Below are positions 36,401 through 51,700 of a stretch of 64,000 bases of DNA, piece after piece. A program made the position numbers and the translations under genes. The stretch covers positions 9,464,741 through 9,528,740 of the forward strand of contig CM049318.1 of the NCBI GenBank assembly GCA_026874595.1. Direction: 5' to 3'. Below the pieces are notes generated by a model. It did not search any database and had not been told where the DNA came from. It saw nothing but the letters and a program-made list of their open reading frames with translations. The first letter of the stretch is position 1. Each line of letters opens with the position of its first letter. Origin of the DNA: Sipunculus nudus. Its lineage: Eukaryota; Annelida; Sipuncula; Golfingiida; Sipunculidae.

Positions 36401-39400
36401 ATAATTAAAATATTTTGTTATGGTTGAACTATGTTGGTTGGCTGTTGCCTGTTTGTGAGGGGGTTGTAAGGTATTCACTCTAATGTCTTAATGACACGAT
36501 ATAATTCATGAATTATACTGCTTGTGCTACATACATGTACAACCTTAAGTGGTTTTTTTTTTTTAATTTTTTTTTTTATGTACGGTAAATGTGTGACTGA
36601 ACAGTGTTAGTACCACCAGGTCATTCACTGTTATAAGGCCTTGTATGTAAATCAGTGCTCAATGAAAACAACACTTGAACCTAAATAAGGTTGTGACATA
36701 CCTCAGATACATCTTGACAAAAAAACTTTTAACTTCTGCAGATTTAAGTTAAAGGTTAAATACATTCACATCACATTTAAGTTCTTGCCACTTGGGTTAT
36801 GTCAAACGTGCATCCTTGTGAGCCACAGTTATGTAAAGCACAGCTTGCTGGTTCCCTCTGTTACAGGCGATGATTGTTGGACCAACAGATGTAGGGAAGA
36901 GTACACTGTGCCGCCTGCTGCTGAACTACGCTGCCAGACTCAACAGGAGTCCTATTTATGTGGACATTGACACAGGACAGGTATGGACTTTAGGGAAATC
37001 TGCAAGGTGTAATTATACCTGCTTAAAATACATATGTCAATAATAGTTTAACTGGCATTGCACTTGTTATCTGTATACCTCCAATTTAAATCAAGGTATT
37101 TTTTGGTGTCATCCTATGATATAATTTGGTTTGTGTTTCTAATTAAGATAATCTAGTGGAATCTCTTTGCACCCACATTAATTACATCTTGTTCTTGTGC
37201 TCCCATTACCATCAATGGTCTTAAAAATATCTCATTGTCAAAACAACAAAATTTGGAATCAGATTATTTATAAGGATGAAGAGAACCTTAATCACACCTT
37301 GCATCTATAAGCGTTGCTACCTCTGGTGGTTTTGTTGCTTGAATTAACTATCTTACCTTTTGTGATGTTTTGGTCATGAAAATGTAACAGCTGTACTTAT
37401 AACAAATAAAAAAGGATAAATTGTAAATCTTTTAGTATTCCTGTATGGAAAAAAGACATGGAGAATTAATGTTGTATTGGTTGTGTCATTTATCTTAAAT
37501 TGAATGTATGTATTTTACACTTTCAGGGTGAACTGTCCATTCCTGGAACTGTGGGTAGGTTAACCCTAGATTTTAATCAACAAAAGCAAATTTGTCCTTG
37601 GTACTAAAAAACAATATCTCACATGGACCAGGTTCTATTATTATATTATTATTATTATTATTATAATTAATAAAGTCTTCATGTTATTTTACATTCACAT
37701 TTTTAGCTCAGCTGACTATAAGTCATCTGAGCTATAGACGTGGTCCTTTGTCTGTCGGCTGTCTGTCCTATCGTCCGTCTTTCCGTCCGTTAAACTGGCA
37801 CCTTTTGAAACCTTTGGACCTAGGAATCTGAAATTCTGCATACCTTTAGATGTACCCAAAGTCTCCTACCATACCAAAAATTGGGTCAGTAGGACTTCGT
37901 TCCTTTAAATTATTAAGGAAAAACCTTGTTTTCCATTAAAAACCCATTATTACACTTCAAGACTGCCTAAAATCAAAACCACTGACCTGATATTGACCAT
38001 TTGTAATATATAAATTTCTCTATATATTTCTTATAAACATACCAGAAATTATTTCAATATTTTTTAAATTCTTGAAGTAATGGGCCCAAACATAATGCAC
38101 TTTGTAAAAATTAAGGAAATATATTTACTTCCTTAACTTGAGAATTGCTGAAGCTAGAGACTTTCTTTCAGGTATATAACTATATTTAGTCAAGATCTAA
38201 TTTTTTACCCAAAATTAGATCTGAAATTTTTTAATATTATCAGTTATTAGCATAAATATAAAATCAGTACCTTAAATCTTGCCCAGATTTGACCATGGCA
38301 CATTTTTTTTCTGTAACTGCTGTGGATTTAATTTTTCACAGCATGTACACATAAGGGTTTAATCTGTTAAAATCTGAAATTTGAAACCAGTTGATCAAAA
38401 ACTGTAGATTTTATTCCAGTTTTCAAGCACCATGTAAAGTATTGTTTAGATCAAGCAAGTGTTATGCAGTTTGCTAGAGCTCAGCTCCCCAGCTTCCCAG
38501 GCCAGCTCTCAGCTTCCAAAATTTGGCATACAGTTAGATGTCCCCCAAACCCCCCTACCATACCAAAAGTTTGGTCACTTGAATTTCATTCCTTCGAGAT
38601 GTTAAGAAAAAACTTTAATTTTCAATTAAAAACCCATTGTTACACTTCAAGACTGCCTAATATCAAAACCACTGATCTGACTTTGATCATATAAAATATA
38701 CATGTTTTTTCAATTTATACTTTATGCACATGCCAGAAATGATGTGAGTATTGCGAAATCATTTTAAGTTATGGGCCCGAACATAATGCACTTTGTAAAC
38801 AAGAAATATATTTACTCCCTTAAGATGAAGACTGCTGAAGCTAGAGTCTTTTTTTTTTGTCAGGGATATAATATTATTTAATCTAGGTTCAATTGTATAC
38901 CCAAAATTAATTTTTCAAATTTTATAAGTTTTTAGCATAAATATAAAATCAGTACCTTGAATTTTGCCTAATTTTGAACATGGCATGTTTGTTTCCTGTA
39001 AGCACTGTTGATATAATTTTCATATTATGCAGAAATAAGGATTTCAGCTTGTTAGTTTTGAAAGTTGAAAAAAATTGGCCAAAAACTGTAGCTTTTTTTT
39101 AAGCCTTTATGAGATCATGTCAGACCCAGGCTCTAGCCAGCCCCTCTTCAGTCACCTGTATGTCCTCAAGTTGACCTTTCAGGCCAATTATGCACGCTTG
39201 ACTCGGGGCATATACTTGCAGCTGGGCAGCTTATTGCTGGCCACAGCTGATCCAGGTGTCCAATCCAGCTCATCTAATAGTTGTTTAGACCAACAGCATA
39301 ACAATAAACAATAAATAAATAAATTTTTATAGGTCTATAATAACAACTTTAAAAATAATCATTAGAAAAGGAATTTGACAGTTGATTTGTAACACTAACA

Positions 39401-42400
39401 GGGAATTACCTTGCAGTTACTGATGTTTTGTGGATTTTGTATGGATGGATGAAAATGTATTCCAAGTGACACCTTTGAGTCACCTATGGTAATTTTCTTT
39501 TCAATTTTTATAATGAAAAAGAAATAATTAAATTATATTGTTCTATACTATTAGGGATTATATGAAGGAAATTAATGATTGACAAAGATGCAGTTGATAA
39601 TATGAATCTAAATTCCCAGGTCTTTTCCAAGTGTTTCAGCGTGGTAATTTATATTTATTTCAAATGTCAATTTATGTCAAAATATATAAATTTTACTGGG
39701 ACAAGTACTGATTAAAGATGTCAATATGTTTCACTTATGACATTCAGACACGTGGCTGTAACAGCTGTCAAAAGACTATGTAAATAATCAAAATTTATAT
39801 TACTGGTTCCTATATTTCAGTTAATAAAATTAAACTTGCCCATCTCTAGTTTTTTCCTTGTATAATTTATAGGGTATTCGTATCCTTGGGTTATTTTTTA
39901 CACATATAATGGTTTCATAGCTTGGATACTTCAATTTTTTTTCTGAAAATTTTTTTGTTTAAATAAAAAAATGTGAATATGATAAAAAATCAGATCTTAG
40001 ACAAGTTCTCATTATGATTTCTGTAATGTTGATAATTGTCATAAGACTCTTGCTATGTCTAGTGTGTAGATTGATGTGAAGGTAGTCCAAAGTGAATATT
40101 ATAGTTTTATTTTTGAATATAAATAAAATTCATAAAACCAGGTACTTATGATCATTATTTAAATTTGTAATATTTGTTTATTCTGGATTCTCAAGAACTT
40201 TGTTTGGCTGAAACTGAATAAATATGAGACATGGTGCAATACTTTGCAAATGTTTTTGAATGTGAATATGAATATGTTCTCCATACTCTCATGTATAAGG
40301 ATAGGAATATAGGTAAAAATGTTTGTATTTGTATACAAATGCATTCATGAATATATTCTATAATATTATTTTAATCATTTATTTTGATAATATTATTAAA
40401 AAATCTTTGATGAAAAAACATGATACTGTTATTATTTTTAAGTTAAATTTTTTGACACAATATTTGTTATTAATTTTTGATAAATAGTTTAACTTTTCAA
40501 ATAATTCTGCTGCAATGTAGGTAAAGTTTTATGGCCAAGTCAAAACCTATGTGATAATAGCACACCATTTCCAACTGTAAATAATATTAATGACATCAAT
40601 CCTCTTCCCTGTCTCCAAGGATATTATCAAAATCTTACATAACTTGAGTTAAACACCATCAACTCATAATAGAGCTTATATTACCTCACAAAACCAGCCT
40701 TTGCCTACCTCCTCTTCCATATCCTATTTTGTGATCATATATAACAGTTGAGCGCCGTGACCCATGGGTCCCTTGTTTTTTTATTCATTAACTGATTCAT
40801 TAATTACAGATTATAAAGTTTATACTTAATTGGTCAAGAACATTTGTCTTATCTACAATTATCTCAAAATGTGAGACTATTTTCATTAGATGCCTAGATG
40901 TATATATGAAGAGTCTAGGGGTATTGGATCACTGTTAAACATTGTACAGTATTTTAAACTAGGCCCTTTAAGGTAGTTCCACTGGAATTTATGGTGGCAG
41001 TTTTTGGTTAAAATACACAGGTGGTGTGGTTGTGGAGCGACCAGCAGACATTGAGGAGGGTTTTGCGCTCTCAGCTCCTCTGATTTATCACTTTGGTCAC
41101 AAATCTCCAGCGGGTAACATGCAGCTTTACACGCTCCTCATCTCACGACTCGCTGAGGTGATTAATATGAGGTGTGAGAACAACAAGAAAGGTGAGACAG
41201 CAAAATGAAGTAATCTCAACTTCCAAATATAGGAAAATCCAATAAAAAATCTCTGTGATCATCAACATTAATGCATTACAGATCACCAACATATATGCAT
41301 TAAAGACAAGTTGTCAGTTGGCAAAATGACCAAATGGTTATAATTTGCAGTGTGTTACTCATCTTATTAATATTGTTATTTACCACCAGTCTTGAAATTG
41401 TCATTTTCTTACCTGATAATGCAAAATAAATAGTCATTCCTCTCTGGTAATACATCATACTTTCAGATGTATGTATAGTATTCTAATTATGTGTATTAGA
41501 CAGTGTAATGCATCTATATATTATAAATGTTGAAACTGTTCATACATAAGAATTTTGTAAGTTTATGTTATTACATGGTGCATATAAAAGCAAACCGAAC
41601 TGTCTCATGAGTGAACTTGCTTTTCTACTTGTTCTAGTTTTAGCTGTTGGAATGCTGGAGATATGCTTGACCGACATGGGTTCAAACAGGGGAGCTGCAA
41701 AAAATATTCCCCTGATAAAAAGACCTTTATTTAAGGTGTGTCTGTGTGACACTATAATTATTTGTAAGCAAAAATTAGTTTTATAATGATCAATTTTTAT
41801 TTATGAAAATGACATTGAATTAACATACATGTGCTAGAAACTATCAGCTTTTCAGAAAATGTCAGTTGTATCATTACCTCACATGTTTCAATCGTTTCAG
41901 CCAACCTGAGTGGTGTTGTCATCAACACGTGTGGCTGGGTGAGACAGGGAGGGTACCAGGCTATTGTACATGCTGCAGGGGCATTTGAAGGTGAGGAGTG
42001 TAAATTTCTATCAGAAATTTTTTTGACAGGTGTTGAACCCAATTATCATATCTAATTATGTAATCTTTTCCTGCTGAGGTGTAATGCATATATCTGGATT
42101 AGCTAACAGTGAAGCTCACATTTGAACTGGTACAAAAAACACAAATATTAGGCAGAAAATCATATGGTTCTCAGGCACTTTTTTCAGAAATTAGTGTGGG
42201 TGGGTACCGGTATTTTATTTTTTACATTTTTCAGTGTGTTTCAATAAAAATGTGATATGATCAGGGAAAGCGTGATTATAACGTAATTTTTTGCTAAACA
42301 GGTAAAAGCACTACATCACATTGAAATCTTATCAAAATTGTATTATTTTATTTTCTTGAAAGATGAAATTAAAAATAAAATTTTTAATGAGGGGGTAAAT

Positions 42401-45400
42401 TTGAATCAGGCGATGCTGGAGAACCATACCTTTTATTTTTTTTTTTATCTCTGTGAAGGATTTTTAGCTCAGCTGACTATAAGTCATCTGAGCTATAATT
42501 GTGGTCCATAGTCTGCGTCCGTCCTTCTGTCTGTCTGTCGGTCTGAAGATGTGTCAAGTTTTGAAACCGTAAGACCTAGGAATCCAAAATTTGGCATAAG
42601 ATGTTCCCAAGATCTCCTACCAAGCCAAAAACAGGGTCTTTGCGACTTTGCTCCTTTGTGTAATTAAGGAAAAACATCAATTTTTTATTAGAAACATATT
42701 TTCTTGCTTCAGGACTGCCCCAAAACCACTCATCTGTTTTTTCTCATATATATTAATAAATATAAAAAATATTTTAAAAATATTCTTCTATATAGTTCCT
42801 ATGTACATGCCAGAAACTAAGTCTGTTAAGTATAATTTCTGTAAGTTATGGGCCCGACCTTTGAAAAAATTCAGGAAAAATATTTACTCACTTTACATGA
42901 AAAGTTTTGAAACTAGAGTCTATTTTCCCAAGTATTTAACTATGTTTAATCAATATTCCATTGTTTACCCAAAATTAGATCTGAATTTTGTAATTTTTTT
43001 AAGGTTATTATCATAAAAATAGCCTTAAATTTTGACCATTGCACTTTTTTTCCTGTAAGTATCATGGATTTAATTTTCACAGCATGTAAAAATAAATATT
43101 TAATTTTTTTTTAAATCTGAAATTTGAAAATAAAAGCTTGAAAATTAGGCTAGTTATTGATTTTTTTCTTGAGGCTCTATTGTATTCATTTACTTTGATT
43201 ACAGATTACAGATGCAGGGTCCCACTCCAGGTCACTGGAAGTCAGCTATGCCAGGGTTTCTGATTTGTTATAGCCACTGGGGAGATCCCCTGCTGTGACA
43301 GGTGTACTTATATCACCACCCCAATCTCACCCCCCCCCCCCCCCTTCCCTGCAAACCCAACCCACCAATTGTTTTGCAGTAATTGTAATTGTTTTTACTG
43401 TATCTCCTTAACTGTAATGCTGTTTCCACTCCAATATACAAAAACTTTCCTTAAAAAAGTAATTCAAGGTGTTATCCAGAAGATGCCATGATGTGTCAAT
43501 ATAGCATTTTTAAAGAAATCAATTTTCTTTTATAATTATTTTAACTAATATAATTAAACCCATCAGTATGCTTAAATTTATCAAATATGAAGCACATTAT
43601 GGATAAATAAAGACACAATTTAAAATTGTGAAATCTTAATCAAGTATTATTTTTTTATATTTATGTTTTGCAGATTTAAAAGATATATTTTTGTGGTAAA
43701 AAATAAATAAACATTTGTATGCATGATGTGGTGTTATCTGACAAGATTGAGATTTATAATGATGCAATTGAGAATTATGAAACAACTTTTATATTTACAT
43801 ATATATATATTATATTGGAAATGTATAGAAATATAATCTTATAATTAAAAAATTGATGTGATAAAAAAATGAGGATCTAATACAAACATTTGTTCATTAT
43901 TTTCCTGCCTCAGCAGAATTGGAGATCAGGCTTTCTTTGCCCTGTATGTATGTTGTAAATTAGTTATATTTCAACTGTATATATTTCATAAAATAAAAAA
44001 ATACACATATTTAATAATATAATATATTATACAAAAAATATTCAATTGAACAAATGTGTAAACTACTGAAATGTCAACAGTTAATCAAAAAGCCAACTAA
44101 TGATCATGGTAATAGTACAGATCATTTGTTCACAAACTGCTCACATGCTTCAGTTTCAACATTAGGAAACACATGGCCAGGTCACAAAATATTATTTGAA
44201 ACAATTTCTTGCTCGTCAATACAAACCAATCATATAAACCAACCATGGCCTATAATATCTTCCTATTACACTTTATCTCCATTTGATATTATTTTAGATT
44301 CTACCTTCAAGGTCAACTTCAGCTGAGCACAGTGACCCATGGGTCCCTTGTTTTTATGATATTAGGATATTTCTGCATTGCAAATTAAGTTTGTTGGGTC
44401 TGTAAGAGTGTTGGAGTCATATTCATCAACATATTTCTTTTACAGTTGATGTGATTATTGTGCTGGACCAGGAGAGGCTGTACAGTGAGCTTCAGCGAGA
44501 CATGCCAGACTTTGTCAGAGTTATCCGGTTACCAAAATCTGGAGGGGTGAGTTCCAACTGATCTTACTCAAGTGCATTTCTTATATTACACAATGGTTTA
44601 GGGAGATATCGGCCACTGTTGATATCGACCACCAATATCAAATCGTTCAGCGCCCAGCAGCATGCAATATCGGCCACCAGCTCAGGTGATCCACAGATGG
44701 GCACTGACTCTGTCTGGTTAACCATATCGGCTGCAGTGTGAACCAGAGAGGAACATTTCGGCCAAAGTGGATATAAGCCTGTCAGGTAAAACTGAGTAAT
44801 TGTTGGGCTTGGTTTACCTTTGTATGCATATAAAATATCTGTGGGGACCTCTCGTTTAATTTCATGAATCTTTCATCAAACTTGGAATTATCAGTGCTGC
44901 TAGTATTTTACTTCTGTTTCTGCCATTTCTATAGGGACTATTGTTTCACAGACAGGGGTATCACTTTTTTGTAATGCTTATAAATTACACATATATTTAA
45001 AACTCTACCTCATGCATACCTCACAGCAGTTACAGTAGGGCCAAAGCTGTATGTTTAATGACAAGCACAGCACATGGCCCCACTCACTAGGGTGTCAGTT
45101 TCACCCCGCTGGACCAGAGCTTGTTGCCTAGCAACAGGGCTGCATCAACATGGCCACCCTATGACAACAGACTGTTTTGGTACAGGTTTAAATTCATTCC
45201 TACAAATTGATGTGGACAGCATGTGTCTGGTATGTGTCCCTTGGGCAGGCCAATTAATCACTCTGTCAGATACATGTAAACAGTGCCAGTATGTCAGAGC
45301 TCTGGTCTCACAACTGCCCATTTTTGTGTTGCTAGGGGACCGGGCAGGAGTGTCATTTATGGTCATATGTAAGTCAAAATTTCTCTTGAATCTGCATTTT

Positions 45401-45783
45401 TGCAGGAATCATTTTAACATAAAATAATAAAGTGACATTTTGTCAATATCAGAAAGAAAACAAAATGCTGTTGTCAATTTGTGTTTAGATGTTAATGCGA
45501 CTCATGCATGGCTGGTGTAGCTCTAGGATAATGGCCTTTATACACTTAACTAGCTAGAGATACCTGGAGAACCTTTTCTGATTTTTTGTAGACTGTTCTG
45601 TATCAGATTAAACTGAACTGTGCTCATATACATACTAAAAATACTATCAGGTAATTAATTTATAAAATTATTTTACATATTTTTTCCATTTTTTATCAGG
45701 TTAAAACAACAATAGAAAAATGTCTGGTGAATCATACTAATATGACATCACTTGTTAGGAGAAGGCTCTATCTATCTAACTAA

Positions 45784-45846
<63 letters not shown>

Positions 45847-48800
45847 TACATATAAAAATGATAAAATATCTATAAATAAATAAATATATATATTTATATA
45901 TATATATGTATTATAATAATGGATGGATCTTTAGATTTTCATGTATCCTCCCTGGCCCAGCTCTGCAGAGTTTGTGGAAACAAATGTCAAACTTATAAAC
46001 AAAAACAAAAGTACAAGCCCTTTTTATGTTCTGATAACCAGCAAAGGATAGCAGATACCTTTGGAATAGATGTCAGGGTTTCCGCGACCCTAAAATTTAG
46101 GCCGGTAAACGGACTCTTTCCCCCGCGAGGGTCATTAAAAATCCCCCCCAGCCAAAGAGGCTGAGAGAGCTTAATAATAACTCAAGCACGAGTGTCGTGC
46201 TGTCTTCATCATCTTCAAACTATGTATCAGATTTGCGCGCCCCTGTCGCCTGTTCGGTGCCACTCAGTCACTGTCCTGACAATGTCTGAAAAACTTTGAA
46301 AAGAATAGATCAGTAAAAAGATTCCTTATATATGTACAACATCTGCGCAAATAGTTTTTATGCTGTCTCGCCATTTAATTTTTCTGGAGAAGGTAATCAG
46401 TTGTGTAACCATAGGTTGTGGACGTACGATGTCGGACGTACGATGTCGGCCCTGAACATGCGCTACCGGCCAAAGGTGTGATATTATAATTAATCGTTCG
46501 ACAACCGTACATTCAGTCTCTGTAGTCAGTAAAAATGATAAACCTATCGATAATGGAAATTAAATTTGTGTTTTATTTGGTTGTGATGATATATTTTTCA
46601 AAATTTGAAGAAGGTGAATCATTTTCATCATGCAGTCGCTGTGGACATCGCTGCTTTGACATATTAACATACCGCGAGCCTTGCAGCGAGGTCACAATGC
46701 AAAGGGCTTTTGTCTTGACTTAACCGAACGAATTTCAAAAGGCCGGAGCGTAGTGAATGCGCTGTTCTATGTGCGAATATTCATGAGGGAATTCCCTATT
46801 GAAATAAAAACTTGTGGCAAATGCAGCCAATAGCGTCCGAGGAAGTTCTGAATAATTCAACTGAATGTCACACGTGCAGAAACAGGTTATGCTGGTCAAT
46901 GATTGGGCCGTCTCGGACACGATCGCAATCAGGGATTTCGCAGAATCAAATGTTGGGCCTATAACAAATAAATTTCAAGGATATTGCACGAATTTTAAGT
47001 AAAAGCATGCGACAGCAATATATATTTTTTGTCATTTAACTTTGAGAAAAGCAGCCGGCCGTTGAATGCGTTGCAGCAGCCGACAAAACGCCGGCTGTAG
47101 TGCGGGCCCATCGTGAACACCCGGTCAGCGGAGATCACGCGGTAAGCACCAGGCGCGGGTAATCTGGGAGCGCGGGAAACCGTTAGTCCCTGGAGGGGTA
47201 TGTTGAATTGGTCAATAGCTTGGGGATACACACGAAGCGTGCACGATATAATAAAAACAAACAATGTGGACATTGCTTGGGCAGAACAGGCCCTATATTT
47301 ATTATATTTATCTTCGTCAATTCGGTTTGCGCAAGTTTCCAAAACACATGTTTAGGCGAATCCTTTCCAAGGAATAGTTAAGTAAAAGGCCAGTTTGTGG
47401 GCCCACATATGTCAGCGAGACACGACTTGTACGTGCATGCTGCATCACATGAAGGCCTAACGAATATTTTACTGTTTTACTGGTATATTTTTACGCCTTC
47501 CATGGGCGTGATACTAAGCTGAAAAAGAACATCAGAAACGTTGTTTCCAACCTTGATTTTGTAAAATTTCCACACCGTGGGAGGGGGGGACCCCCTCCCA
47601 CACCCTTCCCCCCCGTGGGGGCTTTGCCCCCACGCTAGGTTCACTCCCTGTCACAAAGTAAAAACGGACACACTTTTTCAACCCTGGCGGAAACCCTGGA
47701 TGTGTCACTTGATCAGGCTGATACACATCCTGATCATCTCTGTAGAAAATGTTATTTCAAGATGTTCAATAACAAAAGAGACTCCTCAAATTCAGCTGAA
47801 AAAAGGCTAGCTAACCATGAAATGGCACAAGCAGTTAATAATAAATGGCAGCCTCATAAACGAGGGTCAGAACATTGCTTTACTTGTAACCAATCTGTTC
47901 AGCAGCAAAAGACAGGAAGGCCTTCTAAAACAAAGCCAGGGGCCCCTAAAAGAATTCCAAATGATCTACAGTTCAATCACAGAAAATCAAATATTTTTGA
48001 TTTTAGTTCACACCCCGCTGAAGTGAAATTTAGCAATGCTTTGATAATTGGTATGACGGAACAACAAAAAGAATTATATATTTGTCCAATCTGTGATGAA
48101 ATATATTCAACCCATTCTCTAGCAGGGCCATGTGGTCACTATTTTTGTTCCGAGTGTCTCAGTGAGATATTTTGTAAAACTCTTTCTAACAGTGTGAAAT
48201 GTCCGGTATGCATAGCCAGCTTAGACTATTCTTCACTAAAATTTGCAGACCAAAGGTTTCGGCAGCAACTTTTAATGTTACAACTTCAATGCAAAATATG
48301 TAAGAATGAAATAGCTGCAACAGCCATGAGTGAACACACATGCGAATCTGAAAAAGATGAAGCAGGGATTAACAAAGAATCTAATCTTTCAACATTCAGC
48401 TCAAACTCTCTTGAAACATGTCACACCATTTCTAAACCGGTCACACCTGTACCCGACCCTGAACACAAAAAGCAAAAACAAAATGTGAGTGAAACATCAG
48501 TACCAACAGCTGTAACTGCAGCTGTACAGACGTCTCCAGGTATAATGCCGATGACGTTTGATGACAGCATGAGCAAGGGCATGCAAGAACCACCAGTCCA
48601 AGCTGAACAAAAATTGTTCACCTGCCTGGCAAAGCGAATGCTGAAGTTTTCTACTGAAAAGGGCACAATACGATGCAAAAACAGACGTGGTCAGGTAAGC
48701 ATAATCAAATACAGATATTTTCCTATACTGAAAGATAGTTTTGGCGTATTTTTTCCTTGAAAAGCAAATACTATGTAACCATTTTATATTTTGCAGCCAA

Positions 48801-50019
48801 TATTGCTACATAGATCTATTGTGCCACGAAAGTCTACAGAGAAAGCACCCAGTGAGCTCGTAAGGAAGAGAGCCGCAGCTATTGGTAAAATTAGAGCAAC
48901 CATATCTGGCTCAAAAGGAGATTCAATTAAATTACAACAAGTTGCTGAACTGAAAAAGCTTAGTCTGGAGACGAGAAGAGATGTGTGTGGGAGAGCAGGG
49001 GTACCGAGCCGTCTACATCTGAATAGGTACTCCAGTCTGGCATTAAAATCCAGCCTTGGCCTTACCTGGGGTCAGATGCGAAAGCATAAAAGGTATGTGC
49101 CTCTCACTGAATAGATTTTCTACATTTTTCTATTATATTTTAATGCTGAAAGTTTTACATGCTATTAATGACATGAAAATGTATATTTCAGATTTATGAA
49201 AAAGGCAGGTGTTCAGGTGGAGAATGAGCACAAAGAGCGTGCTGCCAGAAACGAAATCGTGGGTGAACAGCTTAAAGGGAACCTGGTGACCTTGGTGGAA
49301 CGGGAAAATAAGCACCCGGAACGAGACCAGAATGGCTTGGTGGAAAAGGAAATTCCCTTTGTGTATGTTGTGGATATTCCGGGTTTTGTCACAGAGCTAC
49401 TGGATAAATACAATAGGTATTTATATTTGCCCTTATATCATTTCACTGAGAAACAAGCCATTTAGCGCAAGATGAACTTATATTGTAAGTGTATATTTAA
49501 ATATATTCTTAATCATATCTGCCCTTATATATTGACACTTTCATCTAGGTCCTGTGTATGAATAGATTTGTTTATCTTTTCAGGAATAATCAACTGGTCT
49601 GGAAACCAGGAAAAATGCCAGAAAGTGAAATATGGGTTAAAATCGGCGGAGACCATGGAGGTGGCACAATGAAGTACACTTTGCAAGTACTGAACCTAGC
49701 AGAGCCCAACGCTAAACAAAACACATTTGTAGTTGGCTGCTTTGAGGCTAAAGATTTCCATGAAAATCTGCGGCGAACTATTGCAACAATGAGAGATGGT
49801 ATAACTAAGCTGAGACAGATGTCCTGGAGGTGAGTTATTAACCCTTGTACACGTACACACATATGTACATATGCTTATTAAAAATCTTCATTTTAAAAAG
49901 GGATTCTGTTACTCATTTGAACTGATTTTGCCCAGTTTCCTGTTCATAAATAACATTATAAATTGCACTAGACATTTTATATACATGTTACACATTCCAT
50001 CAAGAGACATTATTTTGGT

Positions 50020-50058
<39 letters not shown>

Positions 50059-50945
50059 GTGAAAAATTTTCTTTTCTTTGCAGTGGTAAAAGTCTTCGAC
50101 TGTTTCTTTACGGCGATTATGACTTTTTATGCAAAGTGTATGGCCTGTCTGGACCAAATGGTAAGTGTCATCATATTACCTACCGATTAATAATTTTGTA
50201 ATTATAAATTTTACGAGATTTATATGTGTTCATTTATGTGGTCAAACTTTTTACTTTTACTCTAGGCTCATACCCTTGTCTCTGGTGTCTGATATCAAAG
50301 AGAGCCATTCAGACCAAGCGCACAGAGAGGACACAGACGTTAAGAAAACTATCACAAGTGAAGCACAACTTTTCGGAATTCATCATGATTGGCAAAGGAA
50401 AGAAGGTTAATGCATCAAACTTCATCAATGTTGTGCACAAACCTCTCCTAGACATCTTCATAAATCATGTAAGTATGGGAACTTTTATGTGATCAAGACA
50501 AAATTTTTCTCCAATACTTTTCATATATATGACTACAAGGCATATCTTTTTGTTATCTTTCAAGGTATCCCCTCCATACCTTCATATTCTGCTTGGAATT
50601 GTCAAAAAACACCATGACATGTTGATAAAGGACTGCCATGCTACTGATATGGCTATAGCCAAACATCTGGTTGTGACCAAATGCCCACCCAGCAATCCGG
50701 CCATGATGCAATACAAGGATATGGTGGAGCAGGTAAAGAAAATCATGGACCTGGAAACACGGCTAGAATCTCTCAAGTCCGATGTGCATGCCTTGGAGGA
50801 AAATGAAGACATACCATTAGCAGAAATGGAAATGAAAAGGGAAGAACTTGAAAGAAAAATTAATGATACGGTAAGAGTTTAATATATTCTGCATAAAAGT
50901 TGTTAACATACTCATGTCAGTTATACCTTCCCACCACTGTATCTG

Positions 50946-51009
<64 letters not shown>

Positions 51010-51651
51010 TTCATTCAATAGGAGAACAAGAAGAAATCTGTGATCACCCAGACCGGACTTGATATGAGGCTTGGCCCAGTAACCAGAAGCCTAGATTTGA
51101 CTCTGCAGAGCCATGGGATAAAGGTACAAGCCTACCACAGTCACAGCTTTGTTGGCAACCACTGCAACAAATACCTTCAGGTATGCACATTAATATAGGG
51201 CACAACGGGGACAATCCGTAAAGTACTAAAGATTAATGTGTTTTGATTTAGTTGACTGATCATCTTTACATTTTTGATAACTCATTATAAAGGGAACCGG
51301 CTTGATTATATATGGACTAACATTAATCACCTTTTATAATTTCAGGAAAAGGTTTATACTGACCTGTGTGACAAAATGGTGAAAAAGGTGCACACCTTCA
51401 CTAATAACAGTTTAATAGTAAACCAGGCTTTCAGCACTGCACAGACCTTCAAAACGCTGAATAACACTTTGCAGTAGTCCACCGTATGATATCAAGTGAC
51501 CGTGCAGTTACTGACAAGGAATGTGATGTCATAGGTGAGTTGAGCATTATCATGCAATGTTATTTTCTGTAAATAAATTAATGGTGCAAATCTAAGTATA
51601 AATTATTATAATATTAATTCATTTCCAGAGGACAATATTAATATTATATAT

Positions 51652-51700
<49 letters not shown>

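Noticed and set aside
45074-45427. 117-codon plus-strand ORF upstream of the RAG1-like gene
   Set aside because: No recognisable domain. It lies in the transposon's upstream region and does not join the transposase in frame by a good donor.
46995-47342. 115-codon minus-strand ORF in the nested element
   Set aside because: Not recognised and no splice or codon support. Mentioned only as possible captured sequence.
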